From NCBI RefSeq assembly GCF_000168975.1, contig NZ_AAUW01000002.1, positions 124,001 to 188,000 of the forward strand: DNA of 64,000 nucleotides. Reading direction: 5' to 3'. The notes beneath the pieces are model-generated. The model was not told where the DNA came from, made no database searches, and worked only from the letters and a program-made list of their open reading frames with translations. This document shows positions 55,072-62,613 of the stretch, in pieces (positions within the stretch are counted from its first letter, which is position 1; each line of letters starts with the position of its first letter). Source of the DNA: Roseibium aggregatum IAM 12614 (GTDB lineage Bacteria > Pseudomonadota > Alphaproteobacteria > Rhizobiales > Stappiaceae). A program made the translations under genes and the position numbers.

Positions 55072-55827
55072 CTAGCTGAGCGTCTGCCAGGGAACAAGAA
55101 GTCGGGTGAGATGGTTCACGGCAAAGCGCATGATCAGCACCATGGCCGCGAGAAGGATCAGGGCGGCGAACATCATGTCTGCCTGCATCCGGTTGCTGCT
55201 TTGAAGCATGATGAAGGCAAGGCCGCCCTTTGCCCCTGCCCATTCGCCGATGATCGCCCCCATAGGCGCGAACACGGCAGCGACCCGCAAGCCGGAGGCA
55301 AACGCCGGCAAGCCTGACGGCAGGCGGAAGAACCAGAGTTCCTTCAAACGAGACAGACGATAAAGCCGGGCGAGATCGTGCAAACCCGGATCCAGCCGCT
55401 GCAGGCCGTCGAAAAATGTCGATGTGACCGTGAAGAAGATGACCAGGATGACGACGACGATCTTGGACGCCAGCCCGAACCCCAGCCAGAGCACAAGGAT
55501 CGGCGCGATGGCAAAGACAGGCAGGGCCTGCGTAACCAGAATGGGCGGCATGGCCAGCCTTGCAGCGACCGGAAACAGCCACAACAGAACGGAAAGCAGC
55601 GCCCCCGCCGCAGCTCCGAGCACAAAGCCCAGCACTGTCTCATAGGCGGTGATACCGGCATGATGCAGCAGAAAGCCGGCGTGTTTGGCAAAGGCCGCCA
55701 AGACCCGGTCCGGGCCCGGCAGGATGTAGTGCTGGGTGTCGAAGATGTGGACGATGGCCGCCCAGATCGCGACGGTCAGGATGAGGCCGAACACCGACCG
55801 GCCGACGGCTTTCAGGAAAACCATCAT
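55072..55827 (-). CDS. thiX: Thiamine-precursor ABC transporter permease (ThiX)
   Basis: 251 residues with six hydrophobic segments. Typical blocks of the SsuC/TauC/ThiX permease group: ILPGPDRVLAAFAKHAGFLL (about residues 34-53), VTQALPVFAIAPILVLWLGF and the EAA loop around LARLYRLSRLKELWFFRLPS, followed by GLPAFASGLRVAAVFAPMGA. The start has two consecutive ATG codons. Riboswitch control upstream and ThiY downstream give the thiamine assignment. The ThiZ-type ATPase must be encoded elsewhere or borrowed. Confidence 0.88.
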   Translation of the reverse strand: MMVFLKAVGRSVFGLILTVAIWAAIVHIFDTQHYILPGPDRVLAAFAKHAGFLLHHAGITAYETVLGFVLGAAAGALLSVLLWLFPVAARLAMPPILVTQALPVFAIAPILVLWLGFGLASKIVVVILVIFFTVTSTFFDGLQRLDPGLHDLARLYRLSRLKELWFFRLPSGLPAFASGLRVAAVFAPMGAIIGEWAGAKGGLAFIMLQSSNRMQADMMFAALILLAAMVLIMRFAVNHLTRLLVPWQTLS

Positions 55828-55979
55828 CCAGCCACCCTCGTTGTCACAGGCTGACAGGCAGGTTCAGGCGCCGATAGCGGCAGTCGGATGTGCAGCCAGG
55901 GCTGCGGTCGCAGACAAATACGCATAGGATCTCCCGTCTTCGGACAAGCCGAAAATGACAATGGAGATCCGGGAATAGG

Positions 55980-56079
55980 CTAAGGATTCCGTCCCTTCGC
56001 CGGCATGACCCGGATCAGGTTCTAAGGGTTCGGCATCACGCCATCTCAGCTCCGGTAACCGGAACACCCCTCGGACCAA
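55980..56079 (-). ncRNA. TPP riboswitch (THI element) controlling thiX-thiY
   Basis: On the minus strand the conserved parts occur in order: GAGGGGTG, the pyrimidine-sensing CTGAGATGGC (around 56040-56049), CCGAACCCTTAGAACCTGAT and CCGGGTCATGCCGGCGAAGG with closing AATCCTTAG. The thiX ATG is about 150 bases downstream. That interval (55828-55979) holds short inverted repeats that could form the expression platform. Confidence 0.95.
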
Positions 56080-56154
56080 GTCGGAACATGCCTCGTGTCA
56101 GGGAAAAAGGCAAGTCGCTGCGAAACGGTTTTTAGGTGGTTGCCAAGGGCTCGC

Positions 56155-56297
56155 GCCGTCCATTCGGACGCAGCGCCGCTTGGACCCGAGACCAGGGACC
56201 CCAGATCATCGCCCTTTGGATGTAGCGATAAGCCTATGAAGAAATCGAGATTCTCGGTGCCTGGTCCCGGCTCGCAGTTCGCTCTGCCAGGATGGAA
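56155..56297. repeat. Intergenic palindromic repeat, family A copy 3 (decayed)
   Basis: GTCCATTCGGACGCAGCGCC on the left and CTGGTCCCGGCTCGCAGTTC followed by GCTCTGCCAGGATGG on the right keep the family A order (CATCCCGG...GCAGCGC...GGGACC) with many changes. It fills most of the gap upstream of the TPP riboswitch. Confidence 0.55.
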
Positions 56298-56325
56298 AGG
56301 GGACAGACGACTTGGCGTAAACAGC

Positions 56326-56351
56326 CAGAAGCCGCTTTGAAGCGGCTTCTG
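56326..56351 (-). terminator. Hairpin downstream of the 583-residue protein gene
   Basis: Perfect arms CAGAAGCCGCT and AGCGGCTTCTG with loop TTGA, 28 bases past the stop. The T-content on the minus side is modest. Confidence 0.7.
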
Positions 56352-56378
56352 CCAATTCTCAAAACAGGCAAATACCGC

Positions 56379-58130
56379 TTAGCCGGCTTGCCAGGCCGTG
56401 ATGGCCTTTTCGACGGCGTCCGCACCGACCGTGCCCTTCTCAAGGGTCAGAATACCGCGCTTGCCGTTTTCATACAGCATCGGAATGTCGATCCAGCCGC
56501 GTTCACGCAGCAGGGCAAGATTGCGTTGCTGCTCGTTCGGCAGGCTGGACAGGGCAATCCAGAAAAAGCCCGGAGACACCTTCACCGAAGCGCCGATCAG
56601 CGCATCGCCGCGGGCCTCTTCCGTAGGCTTCATGACAAGACCCGGAACGTTGACGACATCGCCCGGAGCGAAGTTTTCCGGAAACTCGTATTTGATCTCG
56701 ACAAGGTGACTGGCAGGCAGGGAGGTGTCGTCATTCGGCTTGATGCGAATGTCGACCTTCACATCCCGCTCGGGGATTTCGACGGACGCACTCAGAACCG
56801 CCAGAGCCTTGCCATCGAGATTGGTTTCTTCCTCGACGCTCCAGACAACGGCACCTTGCGCCGCAGTGCCGGCGCCACCGGACTCTTCGCCCTCTTCATA
56901 GAGAATGGAGCGCTGTACCGAAGGATCCGCCGCTGCAGCAGCAGACGGTGCGGGCGCACTGTCATCGGGCGAAATCGCTGAGAGATTGTCTTCCGGAACG
57001 GCAACCGGATTTTCGGTTGCCGCTGGCGCCGGATCGCTGTCGGCGCTCGTCACGATGGACGGCTGGGACGGCTCCGGCGCGGTCTCTGGCGGCGTGTCGG
57101 CCTGTGAGTTGTCGGACTGTCCGGTAATGGTTGTTGTGGTAACCGTACGCGCATCCGGAGCAACCACATCCGTCTCGCCTTCATTCAGCAGACGGTCGGT
57201 GTTCTTCGACGGTTCTTCGCCTTCCCCGGCGGCCGTCGAGACCGGCGGTTCCGGATCGGTGACCGGTTCGGTGTCCGAGGCCGTTTGTGAAGACGATGCG
57301 GCAGGTACGTTGCCACTATCGACACTCTGCTCGCCCGCGGGCATCAGGAAATAAGCACCTGCCCCCAGAAGGACCAGCACCAGCACTGCGGCAGCAAGAG
57401 CAATCGGAACCGTGCGGCTGCCGGACGTATCCCCGCGCAGCGCATCGGACGCCTTCGGCTTCGACCGCTTGTCGCGGCTTTTCTTCGGTGCCGGCTCATC
57501 CTTGGGCTTGCGGGTCTCCTCGCCGTGATACGGCTGATCGACGGAAACGGATGCCGCGGCACCGTTCGTCGGTTCGAACAGGCTGTCATCCGCCGGTTCC
57601 GCCTGCGCCGGTCCACCAAACGAAGGTTCCTGGCGCACGGGCGCCGCGCTCGGATCGGAAGCTTCCTTGGCGTTGTGAACAGCCTGGCTGGCTGCCGTGC
57701 CAAGCGCTTCGGCCTGCGACAGGGTTTCTTTCAGGGGCGAAGGGTCGGGCGTTTCCACTGTTGGCGCGGGAGCTGCTTCCGGCTCCTGCGGGGCAGGCAC
57801 GTCAGTTGTGGCCTCTGCGGCCGGCTCAGCCTGCGGCGGCGTCACGGGTGGAGCGGAAACCTGCGGTGCGGGGGCCGGCGTTTCAACCTTCGGAACGGTC
57901 GGACTCAGCCCCAGGCTTTCGCGTGCGGCCTCGGCCTCCACCTTGCGGATGGCTTCTTCAAGACGCAACTGCTCAGCCGTGATTTCGGACGGCGCCAACG
58001 GCGGTTCATAGGCTTTGAGCTGATTGACGATGGCATTGCGCGCACGGCTGTAAACGCTTCTGCGTGCAGCACCATTGTTTTCAGGTAAAGACGCGATCGT
58101 TTTCTTCAGAATCGAATAGTAATCAGCCAT
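56379..58130 (-). CDS. Single-pass membrane protein with long proline-rich region and conserved C-terminal domain
   Basis: 583 residues. Residues 1-45 are a compact helical segment (MADYYSILKKTIASLPENNG, then RRSVYSRARNAIVNQLKAY). About 75-240 is disordered, rich in Pro, Ala and Glu, ending in a basic patch (PKKSRDKRSKPKA). One transmembrane helix lies at about 241-263 (VPIALAAAVLVLVLLGAGAY). An acidic disordered stretch follows, then a folded domain from about 428 (VVWSVEEETNLDGKALAVLS; GFFWIALSSLPNEQQRNLAL). Topology suggests N-terminus in the cytoplasm and the C-terminal domain in the periplasm. I do not recognise its function. It lies downstream of purA. Confidence 0.8.
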   Translation of the reverse strand: MADYYSILKKTIASLPENNGAARRSVYSRARNAIVNQLKAYEPPLAPSEITAEQLRLEEAIRKVEAEAARESLGLSPTVPKVETPAPAPQVSAPPVTPPQAEPAAEATTDVPAPQEPEAAPAPTVETPDPSPLKETLSQAEALGTAASQAVHNAKEASDPSAAPVRQEPSFGGPAQAEPADDSLFEPTNGAAASVSVDQPYHGEETRKPKDEPAPKKSRDKRSKPKASDALRGDTSGSRTVPIALAAAVLVLVLLGAGAYFLMPAGEQSVDSGNVPAASSSQTASDTEPVTDPEPPVSTAAGEGEEPSKNTDRLLNEGETDVVAPDARTVTTTTITGQSDNSQADTPPETAPEPSQPSIVTSADSDPAPAATENPVAVPEDNLSAISPDDSAPAPSAAAAADPSVQRSILYEEGEESGGAGTAAQGAVVWSVEEETNLDGKALAVLSASVEIPERDVKVDIRIKPNDDTSLPASHLVEIKYEFPENFAPGDVVNVPGLVMKPTEEARGDALIGASVKVSPGFFWIALSSLPNEQQRNLALLRERGWIDIPMLYENGKRGILTLEKGTVGADAVEKAITAWQAG

Positions 58131-58328
58131 CTTCCTGCCTACCGGCCGACTGCAAGGATCTGTTCTGCGGGCCCGAGATTTCGTATCATTCTCAGGCTTA
58201 TAGCAAGTTTTTCGAAAACAGGTGCTATTTCTTCAATATCTCGCCGCGACAGAAACCCTCGCAGTACCCTTTTTCCTAACACAGATTTGTCTCTTCGGCA
58301 CACACATGGAACGCCGAAAACGAAGGGC

Positions 58329-58359
58329 GGTTGCATGCAGCGATTCGCAGCACGCAACC
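58329..58359 (-). terminator. Hairpin downstream of purA
   Basis: GGTTGCATGCAGCG pairs with CGCAGCACGCAACC at 12 of 14 positions, loop ATT; on the minus strand CCCTTCGTTTTC follows. It lies 37 bases after the purA stop. The remaining gap (58131-58328) is AT-rich with no gene and should carry the promoter of the next gene. Confidence 0.65.
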
Positions 58360-58395
58360 TAAGTCCTTAATAATGTGCTTTTAACGTCACATATC

Positions 58396-59688
58396 TCAAT
58401 CCTGGAAGGGATTCTGCACAAGAATTGTGTCGTCCCGTTCCGGACTTGTCGACAGAAGAGCCACCGGAGCACCGATCAGTTCTTCGACATGACGCACATA
58501 CTTGATCGCCTGCGCCGGCAGATCGGCCCAGGTCCGGGCCCCTTCGGTCGATTCCTTCCAGCCCGGCAGGCTTTCGTAGATCGGCTTCACCCGCTCCTGC
58601 GCGCCCTGCGAGGCCGGCAGATAGTCGATCCGCTCGCCGTCCAGCTCATAGCCGATACAGATCTTGATTTCATCAAGGCCGTCCAGAACGTCCAGCTTGG
58701 TCAGCGCGATGCCGTTGATGCCGGAGGTGCAGACGGTCTGGCGCACCAGAACCGCGTCGAACCAGCCACAGCGGCGACGGCGGCCTGTCACCGTTCCGAA
58801 TTCATGTCCGCGCGTGCCCAGGAACTCGCCAACCTCATCCTTCAGCTCGGTCGGGAACGGACCTTCGCCGACACGGGTCGTGTAAGCCTTGGTGATGCCG
58901 AGCACGTAGTTGATCGACCCCGGGCCGAGGCCGCAGCCCGTTGCGGCCTGGCCGGCAACGGTGTTGGAAGACGTTACGAACGGATAGGTGCCATGGTCGA
59001 TGTCCAGAAGCGCACCCTGGGCGCCCTCGAACAGGATCCGCTTGCCCTGGCGTCGCTGTTCGTCCAGCAGGTACCAGACCTTGTCCATGTAGGGCAGCAC
59101 CTTGTCGGCGATGCTGGCGAGTTCGTCATAGATCGCCTGTGCGGAAATCTCGTCCTGACCGAGACCCCGGCGCAGCGCATTGTGGTGCGTCAGCAAGCGG
59201 TCGATCTTGGCCGGAAGGGTCGCAAGATTCTTCAGGTCCATCAGGCGGATGGCACGGCGACCAACCTTGTCTTCATAGGCCGGGCCGATACCGCGCTTGG
59301 TGGTGCCGATGCGTGTACCGGTGTTGGAATTCTCGCGCAGGGCATCGAGTTCGCGGTGCAGCGACAGAATCAGCGTCACGTTTTCGGCAACGCGCAGAGA
59401 TTCGGGCGTCACGACGACACCCTGCTTGCCCAGGCGCTCGACTTCCTCTGCAAGGGCGTGCGGGTCCAGCACGACGCCGTTGCCGATTACCGAAAGCTTG
59501 CCTTCACGTGCAACCCCGGACGGCAGGAGAGACAGCTTGTAGCTGACACCATCGATGACAAGGGTATGACCGGCATTGTGCCCGCCCTGGAACCTTACGA
59601 TGACATCGGCCTGTTCCGACAACCAGTCGACAATCTTGCCTTTGCCTTCGTCACCCCATTGCGAACCGACAACAACCACATTCGCCAT
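58396..59688 (-). CDS. purA: Adenylosuccinate synthetase
   Basis: 430 residues, full length. GTP-binding [20 protein letters not shown] at residues 4-23 with catalytic Asp13, His in [35 protein letters not shown], and the C-terminal GTP-specific [14 protein letters not shown]. It joins aspartate to IMP in AMP synthesis. GGAGAG precedes the ATG. It appears monocistronic with its own terminator. Confidence 0.97.
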   Translation of the reverse strand: MANVVVVGSQWGDEGKGKIVDWLSEQADVIVRFQGGHNAGHTLVIDGVSYKLSLLPSGVAREGKLSVIGNGVVLDPHALAEEVERLGKQGVVVTPESLRVAENVTLILSLHRELDALRENSNTGTRIGTTKRGIGPAYEDKVGRRAIRLMDLKNLATLPAKIDRLLTHHNALRRGLGQDEISAQAIYDELASIADKVLPYMDKVWYLLDEQRRQGKRILFEGAQGALLDIDHGTYPFVTSSNTVAGQAATGCGLGPGSINYVLGITKAYTTRVGEGPFPTELKDEVGEFLGTRGHEFGTVTGRRRRCGWFDAVLVRQTVCTSGINGIALTKLDVLDGLDEIKICIGYELDGERIDYLPASQGAQERVKPIYESLPGWKESTEGARTWADLPAQAIKYVRHVEELIGAPVALLSTSPERDDTILVQNPFQD

Positions 59689-59755
59689 CTAGACTTTGCT
59701 CTCCTGAAGCAGCTTCCGCACCATCCGGAACATGTCCGGGATGCCAACACGACAA

Positions 59756-59777
59756 GCCCCGGCAACCGGACCGGGGC
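59756..59777 (-). terminator. Hairpin between the MFS gene and purA
   Basis: Arms GCCCCGG and CCGGGGC with an 8-base loop; on the minus strand TTGTCGTGTT follows. It lies 195 bases after the MFS stop and 68 before purA, so it may serve as a late terminator. The rest of 59689-59971 shows no gene. Confidence 0.5.
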
Positions 59778-59971
59778 AAACGGCGCGGACTATAGACAGG
59801 TTTCCCTGCTCATGCGAGTCTCCGCACGGAGATTGCGAGCCAAAAGCAAGTTTTTTTGCCGGCGCTCCTGACCGGCCCGGTCACCCTTGTGACAATTGAC
59901 CGCTCACAGCGCGCCCATATCGGACGTTTCCCGGATTTAGACCGCATTTGCGGCAATGTCGCGACGGCAGA

Positions 59972-61240
59972 TTATTTTGCCGGCGGCTCACCTGCCTCCG
60001 GCTTGTCGTTACGGGCTAGCCTGAAGATCATTGGCGATGTGCGCAGCAGCCAGACGAAACGATGGCGTTTGTTTGCCGGTACGGCATCCCGGCTCACGAT
60101 GCGCGCGAAGACGAACACCACCAGCGACAGGTGCAAGGTCGCGGTATAGAGGAAAAAGGCCGAAGGGCCGAATTGCTCCATCACCAGAGACGCGATGAAC
60201 GGTCCGGCCATCGCCCCCACCCCATAGGCCAGCGTAAGCCCCGCCACCACATCGATAAATTGTCCCGGCTCTGCATTGTCGTTGGCATGGGCCGCACACA
60301 GGGAATAGAGCGGCAGCGCAAATCCGCCGAACAGAAAGACCCCGGCAAAGAGCTCCAGACGGGTCGACGATCCTGAAATGAAAAGACAGGCCAGCCCGGC
60401 ACCGACCGTGAAGACGCCCAGCACGATACGCCGGTCCAGCCGGTCGGACAGCCAGCCGGCGGGATACTGGAAGATGGCCCCGGCGAAGACCCAGATCGCG
60501 ACGAACGCGGCAACCGTTTCCAGTCCCAGCCCCACGCCTTCCGCATAGACCGGGCCGACCATGCGGAAGGCGCCGTTGGTAAGGCCGATGGTGAAGACGG
60601 CGACAAGGGCGACCGGCGACACACGCCACAGCATCAGCGGATCGAAAAAGCGCGCTGGCGGTGCTTTGGGATTTTGCTCGCTGGTCAGCGAAATCGGCAC
60701 CAGCGCAAAGCAGAACAGGATGGCCAGCACGATCAGAATATCCGGCCCCAGAGGCCCGAAGGCCGGCAGCATGAACTGGCTGCCCATGACGGCGATCATG
60801 TCAACGATCCGGTAGACGGACAGGATCCGCCCCCGGGACGCATTGGTTGCAATCGAATTGAGCCAGCTTTCCAGAACCATGGTGGTACCGCAAAACGCCG
60901 CTCCGCTGACCAGACGCACCACCATCCACAGCCACCCGGCCGGAGTAAAGGCAATCGCCAGAATGGCTATGGCGCTGATGGCCGCCAGAGTGGAAAAGAC
61001 GCGAATGTGCCCTGCCCGGGCGATCAGAAAGGGCGTCAGCAACACGCCGACAATCATGCCGGCGAAATAACATGAGCCGAGCAGCCCGATCAGCGCATCG
61101 GACATGCCTTCCGACTTCGCGCGAACGGAGATCATGGTGACGGAAAGCCCGTTCGCGCCCAGAAGGCAGGCGGCAGCAACCAGCAACGGTGTCAATCGTC
61201 CGGCAAGCGATCTCGTGCCTGCCGCGGCAACCTGGGTCAT
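59972..61240 (-). CDS. MFS transporter (YcaD-like)
   Basis: 422 residues from the ATG at 61240 with twelve predicted membrane helices. MFS motif A occurs in loop 2-3 as LTPFLIARAGHIRVFSTLAA and, in the second half, as GWLSDRLDRRIVLGVFTVGA. The N-terminal block LLGANGLSVTMISVRAKSEG matches the YcaD-type uptake/efflux group. A basic, soluble tail of about 30 residues follows helix 12. Substrate unknown. Divergent from the EamA gene. Confidence 0.87.
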   Translation of the reverse strand: MTQVAAAGTRSLAGRLTPLLVAAACLLGANGLSVTMISVRAKSEGMSDALIGLLGSCYFAGMIVGVLLTPFLIARAGHIRVFSTLAAISAIAILAIAFTPAGWLWMVVRLVSGAAFCGTTMVLESWLNSIATNASRGRILSVYRIVDMIAVMGSQFMLPAFGPLGPDILIVLAILFCFALVPISLTSEQNPKAPPARFFDPLMLWRVSPVALVAVFTIGLTNGAFRMVGPVYAEGVGLGLETVAAFVAIWVFAGAIFQYPAGWLSDRLDRRIVLGVFTVGAGLACLFISGSSTRLELFAGVFLFGGFALPLYSLCAAHANDNAEPGQFIDVVAGLTLAYGVGAMAGPFIASLVMEQFGPSAFFLYTATLHLSLVVFVFARIVSRDAVPANKRHRFVWLLRTSPMIFRLARNDKPEAGEPPAK

Positions 61241-61560
61241 GAATGAAAAACTCTTGCGAGCAACCGAAGAAAACTCGGAAGGAACACTGTTGCCGGACTG
61301 AAACAACCGCGCAAGTCCGGGACCGACGCTTTTGCAGACAAAACGGACAGCGCGGCCTGAATTCTGTTCCGGACGAGCGAAGTCGGTGCCCTGATACGCA
61401 GGATCTGCCTGCGGTCAGGCAACCGGCCCAACACACAAGGGCCCGTTTCAATGGGTCTCGCCCCTTGAAGAAAAACGGCAATCCGGGCGCTCGCGTTTCG
61501 GGTTTTCTTCATACCGGCGAAGTGATACCTGAAAAACCTCTCTCAAACGGAGGTTGTAAA
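61241..61560. other. Divergent promoter region between MFS and EamA genes
   Basis: 320 bases. Although one frame is open through it in the EamA direction, its composition changes sharply at 61561 and there are no conserved hydrophobic features before that point, so I treat it as non-coding. It ends in GGAGG at 61549-61553. No clear operator palindrome was found. Confidence 0.5.
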
Positions 61561-62457
61561 TTGCCCCTTCGAAACTGGATCATGCTGACCGTGCTTGGCG
61601 CCATCTGGGGCGGTTCCTTTTTGTTTGCAAAAGTGGCCGTCGCGGAAATCCCGCCCTTCGTTCTTGTCTTCCTGCGCGTTTCCATCGCCTGTGCTGTCCT
61701 GCTGATCATCCTTTGGCATCGTGGCATGTTGAACCGGCTGGAACGACAGCACGCCTTGCCGTTCCTGGTCATGGGCCTGTTGAACAACGCCGTTCCTTTC
61801 TCGCTTCTGTTTCTCGGTCAGACAGCAATCGGTGCCGGTCTCGCGTCGATCCTGAATGCGACGACACCCGTCTTCACGGTTGTCGTTGCCAGCCTGCTGA
61901 CCAAACAGGAAACACTACAGGGCAACAGGATTGCCGGTGTGGTGCTGGGTGTGGCCGGTGTTGCCATCATGCTCTGGAGCAGCCTGTCAGGACTTGCCAG
62001 CGATCCCTTGTGGGCGCAGCTCTGCTGCCTGGGTGCGGCCATCTCCTACGCCTGCGCGGCAACCTTCGCCCGCCGCTTCAAATCGCTGCCGCCGCAAGTC
62101 TCCGCAACGGGTCAGTTGATCGGCTCCAGCACACTCATGCTGCCGGTCGCGCTTCTGACCGCGGGAAACTGGTCCATCGCCGATCCCAGCCTGACGGCCT
62201 GGTTCAATGTGCTCGCGCTCGGCGTCCTGGCAACCGCCCTCGCCTACCTGATCTACTTCCAGATTCTGGCCGAAGCCGGAGCGACAAATGCGTCGCTGGT
62301 CACGCTTCTCGTGCCGGCAAGCGCGCTGTTCTTCGGCTGGCTGATCCTGGGAGAAAATCTCGGGGTAACGCAGCTCGGCGGCTTTGCCGTACTGCTGGCA
62401 GGTCTGGTCGTCCTGGACGGACGCATCCTGAAACGGCGCCGCGCGCCGGCAGTGTGA
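61561..62457 (+). CDS. EamA/DMT family transporter (RhaT/YdcZ-like permease)
   Basis: 298 residues from a TTG placed 7 bases after a perfect GGAGG; upstream in-frame codons would add over 100 unlike residues. Ten hydrophobic helices form two EamA repeats; WIMLTVLGAIWGGSFLFAKV opens the first and LCCLGAAISYACAATFARRF the second, with GENLGVTQLGGFAVLLAGLV at the end. Such carriers export amino acids or metabolites. No direct substrate clue. Convergent with serA. Confidence 0.88.
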   Translation: MPLRNWIMLTVLGAIWGGSFLFAKVAVAEIPPFVLVFLRVSIACAVLLIILWHRGMLNRLERQHALPFLVMGLLNNAVPFSLLFLGQTAIGAGLASILNATTPVFTVVVASLLTKQETLQGNRIAGVVLGVAGVAIMLWSSLSGLASDPLWAQLCCLGAAISYACAATFARRFKSLPPQVSATGQLIGSSTLMLPVALLTAGNWSIADPSLTAWFNVLALGVLATALAYLIYFQILAEAGATNASLVTLLVPASALFFGWLILGENLGVTQLGGFAVLLAGLVVLDGRILKRRRAPAV

Positions 62458-62473
62458 CCAATTGCGAAAAAAG

Positions 62474-62500
62474 GAGCCTTCTGCAAAAGGCAGAAGGCTC
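62474..62500 (-). terminator. serA-side terminator
   Basis: Arms GAGCCTTCTGC and GCAGAAGGCTC with a 5-base loop; on the minus strand CCTTTTTTCGC follows, a good T-run for transcripts coming from serA 114 bases upstream. Confidence 0.8.
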
Positions 62501-62583
62501 AAGCGCCAGGAACTTGGGCTGCACCTGACGAATATCCGGGAGGCATGATTAGGGGCACGCCCCTTTAGACCGGACAGCGGGTT

Positions 62584-62609
62584 GGCGGGCGCTTGACTAA
62601 ACGCCCGCC
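62584..62609 (+). terminator. EamA-side terminator
   Basis: Arms GGCGGGCG and CGCCCGCC with a 10-base loop, followed on the plus strand by GTTTTC. It abuts the serA stop codon and best suits transcripts of the EamA gene. Confidence 0.65.
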
Positions 62610-62613
62610 GTTT

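Noticed and set aside
58375..59871. 498-codon open frame opposite purA
   Set aside because: Shadow of purA, which is complete and conserved.
61243..61560. N-terminal extension of the EamA transporter
   Set aside because: The extension has no conserved features, while a perfect GGAGG precedes the TTG at 61561.
62549..62562. Short palindrome AGGGGC-AC-GCCCCT between the EamA and serA terminators
   Set aside because: Too short and loop too small to assign a role beside two stronger hairpins.
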